A DNA stretch of 64,000 nt from Pseudomonadota bacterium (lineage in GTDB: Bacteria > Pseudomonadota > Gammaproteobacteria > Xanthomonadales > Ahniellaceae). A program made the position numbers and the translations under genes. Location of the stretch: NCBI GenBank assembly GCA_022843465.1, contig JALHNO010000004.1, positions 186,001 through 250,000 on the forward strand, given 5' to 3'. The notes under the pieces were generated by a model. That model had not been told where the DNA came from. It was given only the letters and a program-made list of their open reading frames with translations, and made no database searches. Of this stretch, positions 63,993-64,000 are shown one piece after another; the first letter of the stretch is position 1; the number at the start of each line of letters is the position of its first letter.

Positions 63993-64000
63993 GATCAGCT

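Overview
The window looks like chromosome of a high-GC gammaproteobacterium of the Xanthomonadales/Lysobacterales group. Supporting signs are GyrA with Gln at position 83 (a natural state I recall from Stenotrophomonas), REP-like inverted GTGGGAG palindromes with decayed REP-associated transposase relics, an abundance of secreted S9/M1 peptidases, and two secreted proteins ending in a short aromatic-x-S/D-Phe-Glu tail. The species cannot be named from the sequence alone.

Layout. 1-7.1 kb is a polymorphic-toxin region: the 3' part of an RHS/YD-repeat protein with a WHH-type nuclease tip, its SUKH immunity gene, two further orphan immunity-like genes (SMI1/KNR4 and HEAT-like), an 86-bp dispersed repeat, and a 792-bp near-identical duplication of the 5' part of the next gene, an S9 peptidase (7.3-9.3 kb). 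9.3-13 kb has a secreted Ig-like protein, a membrane diguanylate cyclase and transposase relics. 13.44-16.34 kb is a remnant of an island integrated in tRNA-Val(CAC): a 47-bp direct repeat of the tRNA 3' half bounds a decayed helicase end, an intact winged-helix/nucleotidyltransferase pair (AbiE-like) with two palindromic operators, and a methyltransferase 5' stub. The tRNA's apparent original terminator lies on the far side of the island.

16.5-25 kb is core-like: DUF3011 protein, mtnA, gyrA, and a four-PDZ HtrA-type protease translationally coupled to a catalytically dead paralogue. 25-28.6 kb holds a TetR regulator with a palindromic operator and a two-receiver/PAS/GGDEF/EAL protein. 28.9-39.5 kb is one co-directional module: periplasmic adaptor, two MacB-type ABC ATPases, two large FtsX/MacB permeases, a sigma-54-type response regulator and a histidine kinase; a near-perfect -24/-12 promoter has its predicted +1 on the adaptor's ATG.

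39.6-47.5 kb is mixed housekeeping (thioredoxin-like lipoprotein, EF-P-like EfpL, SDR, UspA, rpe) and secreted proteins of unknown function. 47.7-51.4 kb is an arsenic operon (arsR-arsC-aqpS) divergent from an ATP-grasp gene across a palindrome, followed by gluQ. 51.5-56.7 kb has htpX, a purine-degradation operon (puuE-uraD-alc-allA) and lrgAB. 57-64 kb has a large secreted protein joining carboxypeptidase-regulatory-like domains to two c-type haem motifs, an M1 aminopeptidase and a lipoprotein.
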